Shown here: positions 26,038 through 36,357 of the stretch, piece by piece
How the letters are laid out: the number at the start of each line of letters is the position of its first letter
How positions within the stretch are numbered: the stretch's first letter is position 1
DNA from: Planococcus beigongshangi
GTDB taxonomy: Bacteria; Bacillota; Bacilli; Bacillales_A; Planococcaceae
Reading direction: 5' to 3'
DNA length: 64,000 nucleotides
Assembly: GCF_016820495.1 (NCBI RefSeq)
Contig: NZ_JADHDU010000002.1
Span: forward strand, 477,002 to 541,001
The notes under the pieces: generated by a model
What the model was told of the DNA's origin: nothing
Database searches by the model: none
The model's input: the letters and a program-made list of their open reading frames with translations, nothing else
Made by a program: the position numbers and the translations under genes

Positions 26038-27798
26038 TTAGAGAACACTTGCATGGCCATGATAAACGACGCCTGTTTCTGCATCGATTGTTACGTCTTC
26101 ATTATTCTTGATAAGGCTTGTGGCGTTTTCGACACCGACGATCACCGGAATTCCGAGGCTCAATCCGACAACAGCCGCATGGCTTGTCAGTCCGCCTTCT
26201 TCCGTGATCAGTCCGGCGCATTTTTCGATAGCCGGCATCATTTCGCGGTCCGATCCGATCGTTACGATGATTTTGCCTTCGGTATCGACAGCGTTCGCTT
26301 CCGCAGCAGTCTTAACGACAAGCGATTCTCCGTAAGCGACCATCTTGCCGATCCCTTGCCCTTTGGCAGCGATATCACCGATGACATGGACTTTCATCAG
26401 GTTCGTCGTGCCTGCCTTGCCGACAGGAACCCCGGCAGTAATGACAACCAAATCACCGTGGTCGACATACTCATGTTTCAAGCTTTCTTCCACTGCTGTT
26501 GCAAATACTTCATCCGTTGAATGAACCGGCGCGCCGACAATCGGCTGAACTCCCCATACAAGCGTCAATTTTTTCGCTGCATATTCAGATGAAGTCACTG
26601 CAATGACCGGGGACTCCGGACGGTATTTAGAAATCATCTTAGCAGTTGTGCCGCTTTCAGTCGGGGCGATGATCGCTTTCACTTTCAGGTTAATAGCCGT
26701 ATAAACGACTGCCTGTCCGATCGCTTCAGTCATATTGGCCTCTTTATCTTTTCTTCTATGGGAAACAATCTGTTTATAATTCAGGGCAGATTCCGTCGTT
26801 AAGGCTATACGGTGCATCGTTTCGACTGACTCGACAGGATAGATCCCTGCAGCCGTTTCACCTGACAGCATGATCGCATCTGTACCGTCAAAAATCGCAT
26901 TTGCCACGTCACTTGCTTCAGCACGTGTCGGACGCGGATTACGCTGCATCGAATCCAGCATTTGTGTCGCCGTAATGACCGGTTTTCCTGCGCTGTTGCA
27001 TTTCTCGATAAGGGATTTTTGAACAAGCGGAACTTCTTCTGCCGGAATTTCCACACCCAGATCTCCCCGCGCGACCATCAGGCCGTCCGATACTGTGATG
27101 ATTTCATCAATGTTATCGACGCCTTCCTGATTTTCGATTTTAGGGATGATCTGGATATGTGAGCCGCCATTCTTTTCGAGAAGTTCACGGATTTCCATAA
27201 CATCCGACGATCTTCTGACGAAAGAAGCCGCAACAAAGTCAACACCTTGGCTGATTCCGAACAGGATATCAGCAGCATCCTTTTCAGTGATGCCCGGCAA
27301 TTGAACAGATACACCAGGGACGTTGACGCCTTTTTTGCTTTTCAGCGTGCCGGCGTTTTCAACAACTGTATGGATCAGGCCATTTTCTTTATCAAGAGAT
27401 TCCACACGCAATTCAATCAAGCCGTCATCCAGAAGAATGATTGAACCTTCCTGGACATCTTCAATCAGCTGTTCGTAAGTAATTGAGAATTTTTCGGCTG
27501 TACCCAGCACTTCTGTCATTGAAATGGCAATCTTTTGGTTTGTAACCAATTCAATTGCATCATTTTCCATTTGGTGTGTTCTGATTTCAGGGCCTTTTGT
27601 ATCCAAAAGGATTCCTACTATTTTGCCGGTTTTTTCAGAAGCTTCCCGGATACGCTTGATGCGTAAGGCATGTTCCTCATGGTTGCCGTGCGAAAAATTC
27701 AGGCGTGCCACATTCATGCCCGCTTCAATAAGGGATTCAAGTAATTCCGGTGATTCACTCGCCGGTCCTATGGTACAAACGATCTTGGTTTTTCTCAA
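26038..27798 (-). CDS. pyk: Pyruvate kinase with C-terminal PEP-utilising domain
   Basis: A 586-residue glycolytic enzyme making pyruvate and ATP from phosphoenolpyruvate and ADP. Landmarks: [27 protein letters not shown], the catalytic-site segment [12 protein letters not shown], and [13 protein letters not shown]. The last roughly 110 residues ([21 protein letters not shown]) are the extra mobile domain typical of Bacillus enzymes. I start at a TTG giving MRKTKIV, 8 bases after GGAG; the GTG nine bases upstream leaves too little space for a ribosome-binding site. It follows pfkA. Confidence 0.97.
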   Translation of the reverse strand: MRKTKIVCTIGPASESPELLESLIEAGMNVARLNFSHGNHEEHALRIKRIREASEKTGKIVGILLDTKGPEIRTHQMENDAIELVTNQKIAISMTEVLGTAEKFSITYEQLIEDVQEGSIILLDDGLIELRVESLDKENGLIHTVVENAGTLKSKKGVNVPGVSVQLPGITEKDAADILFGISQGVDFVAASFVRRSSDVMEIRELLEKNGGSHIQIIPKIENQEGVDNIDEIITVSDGLMVARGDLGVEIPAEEVPLVQKSLIEKCNSAGKPVITATQMLDSMQRNPRPTRAEASDVANAIFDGTDAIMLSGETAAGIYPVESVETMHRIALTTESALNYKQIVSHRRKDKEANMTEAIGQAVVYTAINLKVKAIIAPTESGTTAKMISKYRPESPVIAVTSSEYAAKKLTLVWGVQPIVGAPVHSTDEVFATAVEESLKHEYVDHGDLVVITAGVPVGKAGTTNLMKVHVIGDIAAKGQGIGKMVAYGESLVVKTAAEANAVDTEGKIIVTIGSDREMMPAIEKCAGLITEEGGLTSHAAVVGLSLGIPVIVGVENATSLIKNNEDVTIDAETGVVYHGHASVL

Positions 27799-27819
27799 TT
27801 GACTCACTCCATTTAACTT

Positions 27820-28839
<1,020 letters not shown>

Positions 28840-28892
28840 TCAGTTCGCTTCCCCTGATTCGGGGACTCTTCACTGCAATTTATTCAGCAAAC

Positions 28893-28914
28893 AGAAAAAA
28901 CCGCCGAAGCGGTT
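28893..28914 (-). terminator. Terminator after accA
   Basis: AACCGC, TTCG-type loop, GCGGTT, then TTTTTTC on the minus strand, directly after the accA stop codon. Confidence 0.85.
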
Positions 28915-29880
28915 CTATTCTGTAAATACGCCAATGCCCTTGAATTTATCATATCGCTGATCGATCAATGATTCCCCACTCATCGGATTCAATTCATCCA
29001 GCGACTGTGAGATTGCAGAAGACAGGAATTCAGCCTGCTTTACTGGATCGTGATGAGCTCCGCCGCGGATTTCCGGAATGATGCGCTCGATGATGCCCAT
29101 TTCCAATAGATCCGGCGCAGTGATTTTCATCGCTTCAGCAGCCGTTTGGGCCAGTGCAGCATCTTTCCAAAGGATGGAAGCTGCCCCTTCCGGAGAGATC
29201 ACCGAAAATGTCGAGTTCTCCAGCATCAGGATATGGTTGCCGACTCCAAGAGCCAAGGCTCCGCCGCTTCCGCCTTCACCGATGACGATTGAAATAACGG
29301 GAACTTCCAGGCCGGCCATCTCCACCAGATTACGGGCAATCGCTTCGCTTTGTCCGCGCTCTTCTGCCGCTTTCCCCGGATAGGCACCTTTCGTATCGAT
29401 CAGGCAGATGATCGGACGATTGAATTTTTCCGCCTGTTTCATAAGACGCAATGATTTTCGGTAGCCTTCAGGATGCGGCATGCCGAAATTGCGCCGCACA
29501 TTTTCTTTCGTATCCTTGCCGCGCTGATGTCCGATCACGGTCACAGGCTGTCCGTTGAACATGGCGATGCCGCCGACAATGGCTTCATCATCGCCGTAGA
29601 GCCGGTCGCCATGCAATTCGATGAAATCCTCGAATAGAAGAGGAATATAATCCAGCGTCGTCGGACGGTTTGGATGGCGCGCCACCTGCACACGATCCCA
29701 GGGTTTCATGTCTTCATAAATATCAGTTTCCAGTTTTTCAAGCCGTGATTCCAGGCTGGAAATCTCAGCACTCAAATCCACTTCTGCGTTCTCCGTGTAT
29801 TCTCTTAACTCTCCGATTTTCTTGCGGAGCTGAATCAGCGGTTCTTCGAACGGCATCGTCTTCTGCACTTTTTTAGCCAC
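28915..29880 (-). CDS. accA: Acetyl-CoA carboxylase carboxyltransferase subunit alpha
   Basis: A 321-residue subunit that, with AccD, transfers the carboxyl group from biotin to acetyl-CoA to make malonyl-CoA for fatty-acid synthesis. The N-terminal coiled helix ([19 protein letters not shown]), [14 protein letters not shown] and the carboxybiotin-site regions ([30 protein letters not shown]) are typical. It begins with GTG after AAAGGAGC and overlaps accD by 8 bases, so equal synthesis of the two chains is expected. Confidence 0.97.
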   Translation of the reverse strand: MAKKVQKTMPFEEPLIQLRKKIGELREYTENAEVDLSAEISSLESRLEKLETDIYEDMKPWDRVQVARHPNRPTTLDYIPLLFEDFIELHGDRLYGDDEAIVGGIAMFNGQPVTVIGHQRGKDTKENVRRNFGMPHPEGYRKSLRLMKQAEKFNRPIICLIDTKGAYPGKAAEERGQSEAIARNLVEMAGLEVPVISIVIGEGGSGGALALGVGNHILMLENSTFSVISPEGAASILWKDAALAQTAAEAMKITAPDLLEMGIIERIIPEIRGGAHHDPVKQAEFLSSAISQSLDELNPMSGESLIDQRYDKFKGIGVFTE

Positions 29881-30745
29881 GTGCGACAGCTCCTTTCGTA
29901 TGCAGCTTGATCAATGTTGATAAGGTGTCGCGCATCTTATGGCGATGCACTACCGCATCCAGCTGTCCATGTGCCAATAGAAATTCTGCAGTCTGGAAAT
30001 CTTCCGGCAATTTTTCGCGCACAGTCTGCTCGATGACACGGCGTCCTGCAAAACCGATCAGCGCTTTCGGCTCCGCGATATTGATATCCCCGACCGACGC
30101 AAAACTTGCCGAAACTCCTCCGGTCGTAGGATGAGTCAGGATCGAGATGAATAATAGCCCTTCATTGCTGTGGCGCTTCAATGCCACACTTGTCTTAGCC
30201 ATTTGCATCAAGGATAAGACACCTTCCTGCATACGCGCCCCTCCACTCGCAGTGAAGATGATGAACGGCAGTTTTTCGGCTGTCGCTTTTTCTACAGCAC
30301 GGGTGATCTTCTCACCGACTACAGAACCCATCGATCCCATCCTGAAATGCGAATCCATGATGGCGGCTACAACAGCCTGCCCATTGATTGTTCCTTTGCC
30401 TGTCAATACAGCTTCATTCAGACCTGTCTTTTCACTGTCAGCTTCGACTTTTTCGGTATATCCCGGGAAGCCGAGCGGATTTGAACTTTTCAAATGATCA
30501 TCGATCGATTCGAATGAACCTTCATCCATTAAACTGTCGACGCGCTCATGTGCAGTCATTTTGCAGTGATGGTCACATTTCGGACAGACTTTCTGGAGCT
30601 TGGCCATTTCTTTGGTCAAGACGATGGTTTTGCATTCCGGGCATTTGCACATCAGGCCTTCAGGTACATCTTTCGCTTCCTTTGAAGGGATCGTCGGGTC
30701 ATTCCGTTCTCTGTTGCGTTTGAATATATCACGAATTATGGTCAT
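29873..30745 (-). CDS. accD: Acetyl-CoA carboxylase carboxyltransferase subunit beta
   Basis: A 290-residue partner of AccA. The N-terminal four-cysteine zinc finger (MCKCPEC, 15 residues, CPKCDHHC) precedes the crotonase-like domain with [20 protein letters not shown] and [17 protein letters not shown] start at the ATG giving [10 protein letters not shown], which matches the family start; upstream in-frame codons are poorly placed. The start overlaps the end of the FadR-type regulator gene upstream, so the regulator may sit in the same transcript. Confidence 0.96.
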   Translation of the reverse strand: MTIIRDIFKRNRERNDPTIPSKEAKDVPEGLMCKCPECKTIVLTKEMAKLQKVCPKCDHHCKMTAHERVDSLMDEGSFESIDDHLKSSNPLGFPGYTEKVEADSEKTGLNEAVLTGKGTINGQAVVAAIMDSHFRMGSMGSVVGEKITRAVEKATAEKLPFIIFTASGGARMQEGVLSLMQMAKTSVALKRHSNEGLLFISILTHPTTGGVSASFASVGDINIAEPKALIGFAGRRVIEQTVREKLPEDFQTAEFLLAHGQLDAVVHRHKMRDTLSTLIKLHTKGAVARG

Positions 30746-31382
30746 TTTCCTCATTCTCCTTTTGCAGCCAATCAATCCAGCCAGTTAAAGCGGCAGCGGC
30801 TTTGTCAGCGTCCTGCTGCCTGATTGCAGCCAGTATATTTTTGATCATCATCGTTTCATCTGAAGAAATTCTTCCTTTATAGGGGTGCCCGCTGTATTGT
30901 TCCAGCAGAATCCAGATTTTAAGGGATAAACGGTTGCCGGATAACACCATCAGCTCCCGGATGAAGTCTGAACGGAGAAATCCTTCTTCGTCAGTGAGAC
31001 ACTTGGAAAAACTGTCCCACACGGACAGTTGGCTGGTGGCATCATTTTGGCAAATCGAGCGGATCGCGGAAAGCTCATGAATCTTGCGTGTCTCCTGGAC
31101 ATCCTCCTGTGACTGATTATCCTGGAGGATGAATGTCGACAGCACTTCCACCAATTGATGGTTACGATGATCTGACAGAAATGTGCCTTCTCCGCGCCGG
31201 GTTTCTATCAATCCAAGCAATTCTAGACTGCGAAGGGCTTCCCTGATTGTCGACCGGCCGACTTTCAAACGTTCAGCCAGTTCCCGTTCGGAAGGAATCC
31301 TGTCACCAGGCCTGATATTCTCCTGGTTGATCATTTTTCGTATGTCCAGGACTATGTCCAAATATCGTTTTGGTTGATTCAT
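30729..31382 (-). CDS. FadR-subfamily GntR transcriptional regulator
   Basis: A 217-residue regulator. The N-terminal winged helix is clear: [45 protein letters not shown], the classic GntR form. The C-terminal half is helical, of FadR/FCD size but weakly conserved. Its gene ends inside the accD start, and a perfect 15-bp palindrome of GntR type lies just upstream of its own start, so self-control and control of accDA are likely. The ligand (possibly an acyl-CoA or a carbon metabolite) is unknown. Confidence 0.85.
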   Translation of the reverse strand: MNQPKRYLDIVLDIRKMINQENIRPGDRIPSERELAERLKVGRSTIREALRSLELLGLIETRRGEGTFLSDHRNHQLVEVLSTFILQDNQSQEDVQETRKIHELSAIRSICQNDATSQLSVWDSFSKCLTDEEGFLRSDFIRELMVLSGNRLSLKIWILLEQYSGHPYKGRISSDETMMIKNILAAIRQQDADKAAAALTGWIDWLQKENEENDHNS

Positions 31383-31410
31383 AACTGACCTCTGTTCCCA
31401 TTTTTTTGAA

Positions 31411-31425
31411 AGTGGTCTGACCACT
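31411..31425. promoter_or_regulatory. Palindromic operator AGTGGTCTGACCACT
   Basis: A perfect 7-1-7 inverted repeat 30 bases upstream of the FadR-type gene. The TGGT...ACCA core is the usual FadR-subfamily site. It overlaps the expected transcription start of the promoter beside it. Confidence 0.75.
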
Positions 31426-31430
31426 TATGT

Positions 31431-31463
31431 TCTAACAATACAAAAAAATTCTGCCCACGTAAA
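31431..31463 (-). promoter_or_regulatory. Predicted promoter of the FadR-type regulator gene
   Basis: TTTACG, a 17-base spacer and TATTGT, with the operator immediately downstream. Matches to consensus are fair rather than strong. Confidence 0.45.
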
Positions 31464-31465
31464 GC

Positions 31466-31498
31466 AAAAACTGCTTTTCCGGTTGGAAAAGCAGTTTT
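31466..31498. terminator. Bidirectional terminator
   Basis: AAAACTGCTTTTCC pairs with GGAAAAGCAGTTTT around GGTT. It separates dnaE and its trailing repeats from the regulator-accDA unit. Confidence 0.82.
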
Positions 31499-31533
31499 GT
31501 ATTGCTGAGATTATATCAATTTCGCTAATCATT

Positions 31534-31660
31534 GCGCTTTAGGCGGACGCTTTCCGCGGGGAGCGGCCTAAGCTTCCTCAGTCGCTGCGCTCCCTGAGGG
31601 GTCTCAGGACACGCTCTTTTTCCCGCAGGAGTCGCCGCCTTCCTCTTCATTCTAGTGCGC
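31534..31660. repeat. GC-rich palindromic intergenic repeat
   Basis: GGCGGACGCTTTCCGCGGG at one end and TCCCGCAGGAGTCGCCGCC at the other are inverted relatives, with short GCGC ends. It resembles, from memory, a long palindromic repeat common between genes in Bacillus-related genomes. Only one copy is in this window. Confidence 0.7.
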
Positions 31661-31730
31661 TACAAAAAGGAAAATAGAATCTCACTCTAAAAGAACTTAA
31701 ACACATGTTCCTTTATAGAAAGCAAACTGA

Positions 31731-31872
31731 GATATGGAGCAAAACAGCGAGACTAATCTCTTTGAAAAAGCACAGCTTCAAGAACCGTGCTCCACCAGTG
31801 CTGCGCACTTCGTCGCAAAGATCCGGCCTCGCAGGCGTCGGCCGGATCTTCGAAGCTGTTTTGTGCAATATC
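31731..31872 (+). repeat. Dispersed inverted-terminus element, copy 3 (family B)
   Basis: A 142-bp element: GATATGGAGCAAAACAGCGA at the left end, GCTGTTTTGTGCAATATC at the right, the same 18-bp imperfect inverted ends as at 4127 and 10342. Inside, GATCCGGCC and GGCCGGATC form another inverted pair. It lies just past the dnaE stop codon. Confidence 0.75.
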
Positions 31873-31890
31873 GGTTTTCTATATCGCCTA

Positions 31891-34800
31891 TCACAAGTTA
31901 ATAGTTTTACAAATAACCGAGGTGCGGTTATTCCGGTTTTCGATGGTTCCCTGCACTTCGATGATCGCGTGTTCGTTCAGCAGCGCATTATATTTGGCAT
32001 ATTCTTCCGGAAAAAGCGTAAGTGATGCAGGGCCTGTATCGTCCTGCAGGGTGACGAAAGCCATGGCATCCCCTTTTTTCGTCCGGATCCTTTTGATCTC
32101 TTCGACCATGCCAAGCAAGGACACCCGTTCCTTATCCCGTTTAAACTTCAACGATTTTACAGCGTCAAATTTCTTCTGGCGCTGTTCTTTCTCCCGTTCA
32201 ACCGGATGGGTGGAAAGATAGAAACCGAGTACTTCCATTTCAAAATCCAATTTCAGATTTTCAGGGATCGGAGATGCTTTTGTATATTTCGGCTTCATGA
32301 AGCTTGCGCCCATATCATCGAACAATCCGGGTTCGTCGTCCGGTTTCACAAGTTCCGCATGCTTGACTGCGCTGTCGAGTGAAGCGAGCAGCACTCCGCG
32401 GTCATACCCGAAACCATCCAGGGCACCCGCTTTGATCAAGGGTTCAAATGCTTTTCTTGTAAAATGGATCGCCGAAATCCGTTCCGCAATATTGAACAGG
32501 CTGGTGAACGGCCCATGTTGGGTGCGGGTCTCCAATAAAGCCTTGATCGCAGTACCAGGTACGCCTTTTACCGCATTGAGGCCAATCCGCAATTTACCTT
32601 CTTCTATTGAAAATGAATGGCCGCTTTGCTGCACAGATGGAGGCAAAATGGCGATATTCTTTTCTTTTATTTCCTGCAGCAGCTGTTTTGTCTTTTCAGT
32701 GTTGCCGGCGGAATTGCTGAGCATCGCAGCATAAAAATAAACAGGGTAATTAGCTTTCATGTAGGCGAGCTGGTAGGAAATCATGCTATAGGCCACCGCA
32801 TGGCTTTTCGGAAAACCATAATCGGCAAAACGGACGATCAGATCATAGACCTCTGTCGCTTCACGCTCCGTAAAATTCTTCCTTCTCGCCCCTTGAACGA
32901 AATGCGTTCGTTCCTGATCCAATATCACCCGGTTCTTTTTGCTGACTGCGCGCCTTAGGATATCAGCCTGCCCCAGCGTAAAACCGGCCATTTGAGCGGC
33001 GATCTGCATAATCTGTTCCTGATAGACGATTACGCCATATGTTTCCTTAAGAATCGGTTCAAGAATCGGATGCACATAATGGACGGCTTCTTTTTTATGT
33101 TTTCTTTTGGCATATAACGGGATGAATTCCATCGGACCGGGTCTGAACAATGCGTTGACCGCGACGATGTCACCGAATCCCGTAGGCTGTATCTGTCTCA
33201 GAGCCCCTCTCATGCCGTCCGATTCCAATTGAAAGACGCCGGAACTGTCACCGGCAGCCAGTAATTTATACGTTTTGGCATCGTCCAGCGGCAGTTTCCG
33301 GTAATCGATCGTTTTACCGGTCCCTTTTGCGAGCAAACGGCGAATCTGTTCCAATATCGTCAAATTGCGCAGACCCAGGAAATCCATTTTTAGCAAACCG
33401 ATCGCTTCAAGATCCCCCATCGGCCATTGCGTCAGGTAAATCCCTTCATTGCCTTCTTCAATCGGAACATAGTCAACCAAAGAAGTCGGACTTAAAATGA
33501 CACCGGCTGCATGTGTTGAAGCATGCCGCGGCAATCCTTCCAATTGGATTGCCGTTTTGAACCAGTGCTTGCGTTCTTCCTTTTCGATGATCCAGTCATT
33601 GAAAGCGGCATTCCCTTTTAGGGCTGAACGGAGTGTCGTACCGGGCCGGGAAGGAATAAACTTGGAAATCGCCTCCAGGTCTTCATTTTCAAAACCGAAA
33701 ACGCGCGCAGTGTCCCTTGCCACAGCTTTGGCTGACAGCGTACCGAACGTAATGATCTGGGCGGTTCTTGCCTGACCGTATTTTCTGGCGACATAATCGA
33801 CGACTTCCTGTCTTCGGTGATCCGCAAAATCGATATCGATATCAGGCAATGTTATCCGCTCGGGATTCAGGAACCGCTCGAATAAGAGGCCGTGTGCCAG
33901 CGGATCCACATCGGTGATATGGAGTGAAAAGGCAACAAGTGAGCTGGCGGAAGATCCGCGTCCAGGACCGGTCATGATCCCTTCATTCCGTGCATACTTC
34001 ATGAAATCCGAGACGATCAGAAAATAATCGATATAGCCCATCGTTCCGATGACACCCAGTTCATAGTCCAGACGCTCCATATATGCCCTTGTAATCTTGC
34101 TGTGGCCTAGCCTGCCTTCCAGTCCATCCATGCATAACTTTCTTATGTATTCCGCTTTATCGATTTCTGCCGCTAAAGGAAATACCGGAAGCAGCTGGCG
34201 ATGGGTCTGGATGCTCACTTGGCAGCTCATCAGCATGTCACTGGCCCTCATCAGCCATTCAGGATGATCCTGAAACCAAATCTTCATTTCTTCTGCTGTC
34301 GGTGCATAAGCATCGTCATGATCAGGGCGCTTTCTTTGATCGTCCGATAACTTCAATCCCTGCCCGATTGCGGAAGCCACTTCATAGGCAAAGGCATTGT
34401 CCTTTTTCAGGTAGCGGACGTCCTGTGTTGCGATGACCGGGATGTCGAGGCGTTCACAGGCTTCCAGGAAAATCTGCTCACTGCCGGATGTTCTTCCTCC
34501 CGGGCGCTGCACGCTGCCGTAAGTATGCCCGCCAAAAGCAGTGAAAATATAATCGAAGGCTGCCCGGCGGTCCGTCAGCGTCCACTCCAGCGAGTCCGGA
34601 ATCACACAGATCAAACCGTCTTTATAAGCGTTCAGCCATTGCTCGGGTATCGCTTCCCTTTTGCGTGTCGCAAGCGCACTGGAAATTTTCAACAGGTTGC
34701 CGTAGCCTTTATTGTTTTTGGCATACAGCACGACTGGATAATGCTGGCCTTCAAATTCGATGAAAGCCGAAAAGCCGATCACCCCATGGATGCCGGCCGA

Positions 34801-34962
34801 ATGACATGCTTCCCAGAAAGGGAGGATGCCATATAATTTAGAGTTGACGATGGCGACAGCAACTGTCCCCTGTTCTTTCAGAAAAGGGAATAGTTCATCA
34901 AGGCGCACCGTACTCTTCAGCAGGTCTGCTGACGTGCTAATGTGTGGATAAACCATTGACAA
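31891..34962 (-). CDS. dnaE: DNA polymerase III alpha subunit, DnaE type
   Basis: A 1023-residue replicative polymerase; in Bacillus, DnaE extends primers before handing over to PolC. The catalytic centre ITLPDIDIDFADHRR, GPGRGSSASSLVAF, the fingers and tower, the (HhH)2 region and a C-terminal OB fold are present. The N-terminal PHP domain is altered: YPHISTSADLLKST stands where HxH metal ligands are usual, so its metal site looks lost. It is shorter than B. subtilis DnaE (about 1115). A TTG start is favoured by its spacing from AAGGAGGG. Confidence 0.95.
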   Translation of the reverse strand: MSMVYPHISTSADLLKSTVRLDELFPFLKEQGTVAVAIVNSKLYGILPFWEACHSAGIHGVIGFSAFIEFEGQHYPVVLYAKNNKGYGNLLKISSALATRKREAIPEQWLNAYKDGLICVIPDSLEWTLTDRRAAFDYIFTAFGGHTYGSVQRPGGRTSGSEQIFLEACERLDIPVIATQDVRYLKKDNAFAYEVASAIGQGLKLSDDQRKRPDHDDAYAPTAEEMKIWFQDHPEWLMRASDMLMSCQVSIQTHRQLLPVFPLAAEIDKAEYIRKLCMDGLEGRLGHSKITRAYMERLDYELGVIGTMGYIDYFLIVSDFMKYARNEGIMTGPGRGSSASSLVAFSLHITDVDPLAHGLLFERFLNPERITLPDIDIDFADHRRQEVVDYVARKYGQARTAQIITFGTLSAKAVARDTARVFGFENEDLEAISKFIPSRPGTTLRSALKGNAAFNDWIIEKEERKHWFKTAIQLEGLPRHASTHAAGVILSPTSLVDYVPIEEGNEGIYLTQWPMGDLEAIGLLKMDFLGLRNLTILEQIRRLLAKGTGKTIDYRKLPLDDAKTYKLLAAGDSSGVFQLESDGMRGALRQIQPTGFGDIVAVNALFRPGPMEFIPLYAKRKHKKEAVHYVHPILEPILKETYGVIVYQEQIMQIAAQMAGFTLGQADILRRAVSKKNRVILDQERTHFVQGARRKNFTEREATEVYDLIVRFADYGFPKSHAVAYSMISYQLAYMKANYPVYFYAAMLSNSAGNTEKTKQLLQEIKEKNIAILPPSVQQSGHSFSIEEGKLRIGLNAVKGVPGTAIKALLETRTQHGPFTSLFNIAERISAIHFTRKAFEPLIKAGALDGFGYDRGVLLASLDSAVKHAELVKPDDEPGLFDDMGASFMKPKYTKASPIPENLKLDFEMEVLGFYLSTHPVEREKEQRQKKFDAVKSLKFKRDKERVSLLGMVEEIKRIRTKKGDAMAFVTLQDDTGPASLTLFPEEYAKYNALLNEHAIIEVQGTIENRNNRTSVICKTINL

Positions 34963-34977
34963 AATAATCCCTCCTTA

Positions 34978-35922
34978 TCATTCTGCAGCTGCACAGATTT
35001 CCTTCAGTCTGCCAATCACCTGTTCCGCTTCTGCCCAGGAATAAGCTGTGGCACCCGAAGCCATCGGATGGCCGCCGCCGTTGAATTCTTTTGCCAATCC
35101 GTTGATGACAGGCCCTTTCGAACGCAGACGGACGCGGATCTCATCCTCTTCTTCTATGAAGATGACCCATGCCTTCATGCCTTTGACGTTTCCAAGTGAA
35201 CTGACCAGCAAGGATGTTTCAGTGGCAGTCACGTCAAATTCCTTCAGAATATCCAGCGTAATTTTTACAAAGGCTGCGCCATTTTCATCCATTTTGAAGT
35301 TCTGGTAAATAAAACCTTGAAGGTGCAATAGTTTCCGTTCCATTTCGTACATGCCGTTATGGAGCGCATTGCGGTCAAAATCGCTTTTGATCAATTCACC
35401 GGCAATTTTGAACGTCTTTTGGGTAGTGCTCGGAAACAGGAAGCGACCGGTATCTCCGATAATGCCGGCATACAGCTGTCGCGCAGCAGATGCTGGAAGT
35501 TCCCAGCCATGCTGTGCCTGGCCGGCTGCGAATAATTCATAAATCATCTCCGATGAAGAACTCGCGTCTGTATCCACGAGTATAATGTCTCCGTAGGCAT
35601 CGTCATTCGGGTGATGGTCGATCTTGATGATTTTGGCACCGCCGCTATAGCGCTGATCATCGACGCGTTCGGTATTGGCTGTATCCGTTACGATCACCAA
35701 TGCCCCGTCGAAGTCTTCATCTTTGACTTCGTCCGGCACACCTAGAAAATCCATCGTCAAGTCATGCTCGCCTGCTGCAAGAATGCGCTTTTCCGGAAAA
35801 TTATGCTGCAGTATGTATTTCAATCCCAGCTGTGAGCCGTATGCATCGGGGTCAGGCCTTACATGGCGATGGATAATGATCGTTTCGAATTGGTTAATTG
35901 TGTCGATGATTTGACTGTTCAT
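34978..35922 (-). CDS. nrnA: Bifunctional oligoribonuclease and PAP phosphatase NrnA
   Basis: A 314-residue DHH/DHHA1 phosphoesterase that degrades nano-RNA and dephosphorylates 3'-phosphoadenosine 5'-phosphate. The DHH domain has HRHVRPDPDAYGSQLGLK, an Asp in VIVTDTAN and the DHH-like motif IKIDHHPNDDAYGD; the DHHA1 domain has FNGGGHPMASGATAY. It lies directly upstream of dnaE with a gap of about 15 bases, as in other Bacillales. Divergent from ytpI. Confidence 0.96.
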   Translation of the reverse strand: MNSQIIDTINQFETIIIHRHVRPDPDAYGSQLGLKYILQHNFPEKRILAAGEHDLTMDFLGVPDEVKDEDFDGALVIVTDTANTERVDDQRYSGGAKIIKIDHHPNDDAYGDIILVDTDASSSSEMIYELFAAGQAQHGWELPASAARQLYAGIIGDTGRFLFPSTTQKTFKIAGELIKSDFDRNALHNGMYEMERKLLHLQGFIYQNFKMDENGAAFVKITLDILKEFDVTATETSLLVSSLGNVKGMKAWVIFIEEEDEIRVRLRSKGPVINGLAKEFNGGGHPMASGATAYSWAEAEQVIGRLKEICAAAE

Positions 35923-36023
35923 TAGGGTGTTCCTCCGTTTTCAAGGAAATCCGTTCGCATTCAGGCTCATTTCTAAGTACAATATACTTAATGAAGAAGA
36001 GTTTTTGAATACAGGAGGTCCTT

Positions 36024-36323
36024 ATGCTAATTTTTATCTTTTTAATCGTCATATCCGCCGTGTTTTATTTCTATTATAAAACAAAGCAATTCCGCGCAAC
36101 ACTGCCTATACGAAAAAAATGGTATGCAGCTACTGCATCCTTATTCCTCGGCAGTTTCATCCTGTTCTTCGGGATCAACCAGCTGATGGTATTCACCGGT
36201 ATAGTGACGTACATCATTTCAGGCATCTTCATCATCCTGGGTCTGGCGCTGGTCATCCATAATTATAAAGCGGCCAGACATTACCATAAATTCGTAGCTG
36301 AAGAGACGCGCTTGAACCAATAA
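36024..36323 (+). CDS. ytpI: YtpI-like small membrane protein
   Basis: A 99-residue membrane protein matching Bacillus YtpI, function unknown. Three hydrophobic segments lie at about 1-17, 33-52 and 56-77, with a basic loop (KTKQFRATLPIRKKWYAAT). AGGAGGT precedes the ATG. It is convergent with the CBS/hot-dog regulator gene and shares a terminator with it. Confidence 0.8.
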   Translation: MLIFIFLIVISAVFYFYYKTKQFRATLPIRKKWYAATASLFLGSFILFFGINQLMVFTGIVTYIISGIFIILGLALVIHNYKAARHYHKFVAEETRLNQ

Positions 36324-36356
36324 GATTTCCCCCTCCATATTCGGAGGGGGATTTTT
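36322..36356. terminator. Shared terminator of ytpI and ytoI
   Basis: AATCCCCCTCC pairs with GGAGGGGGATT around a 6-base loop; T-runs are good on the plus strand and moderate on the minus. Confidence 0.85.
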
Positions 36357-36357
36357 A

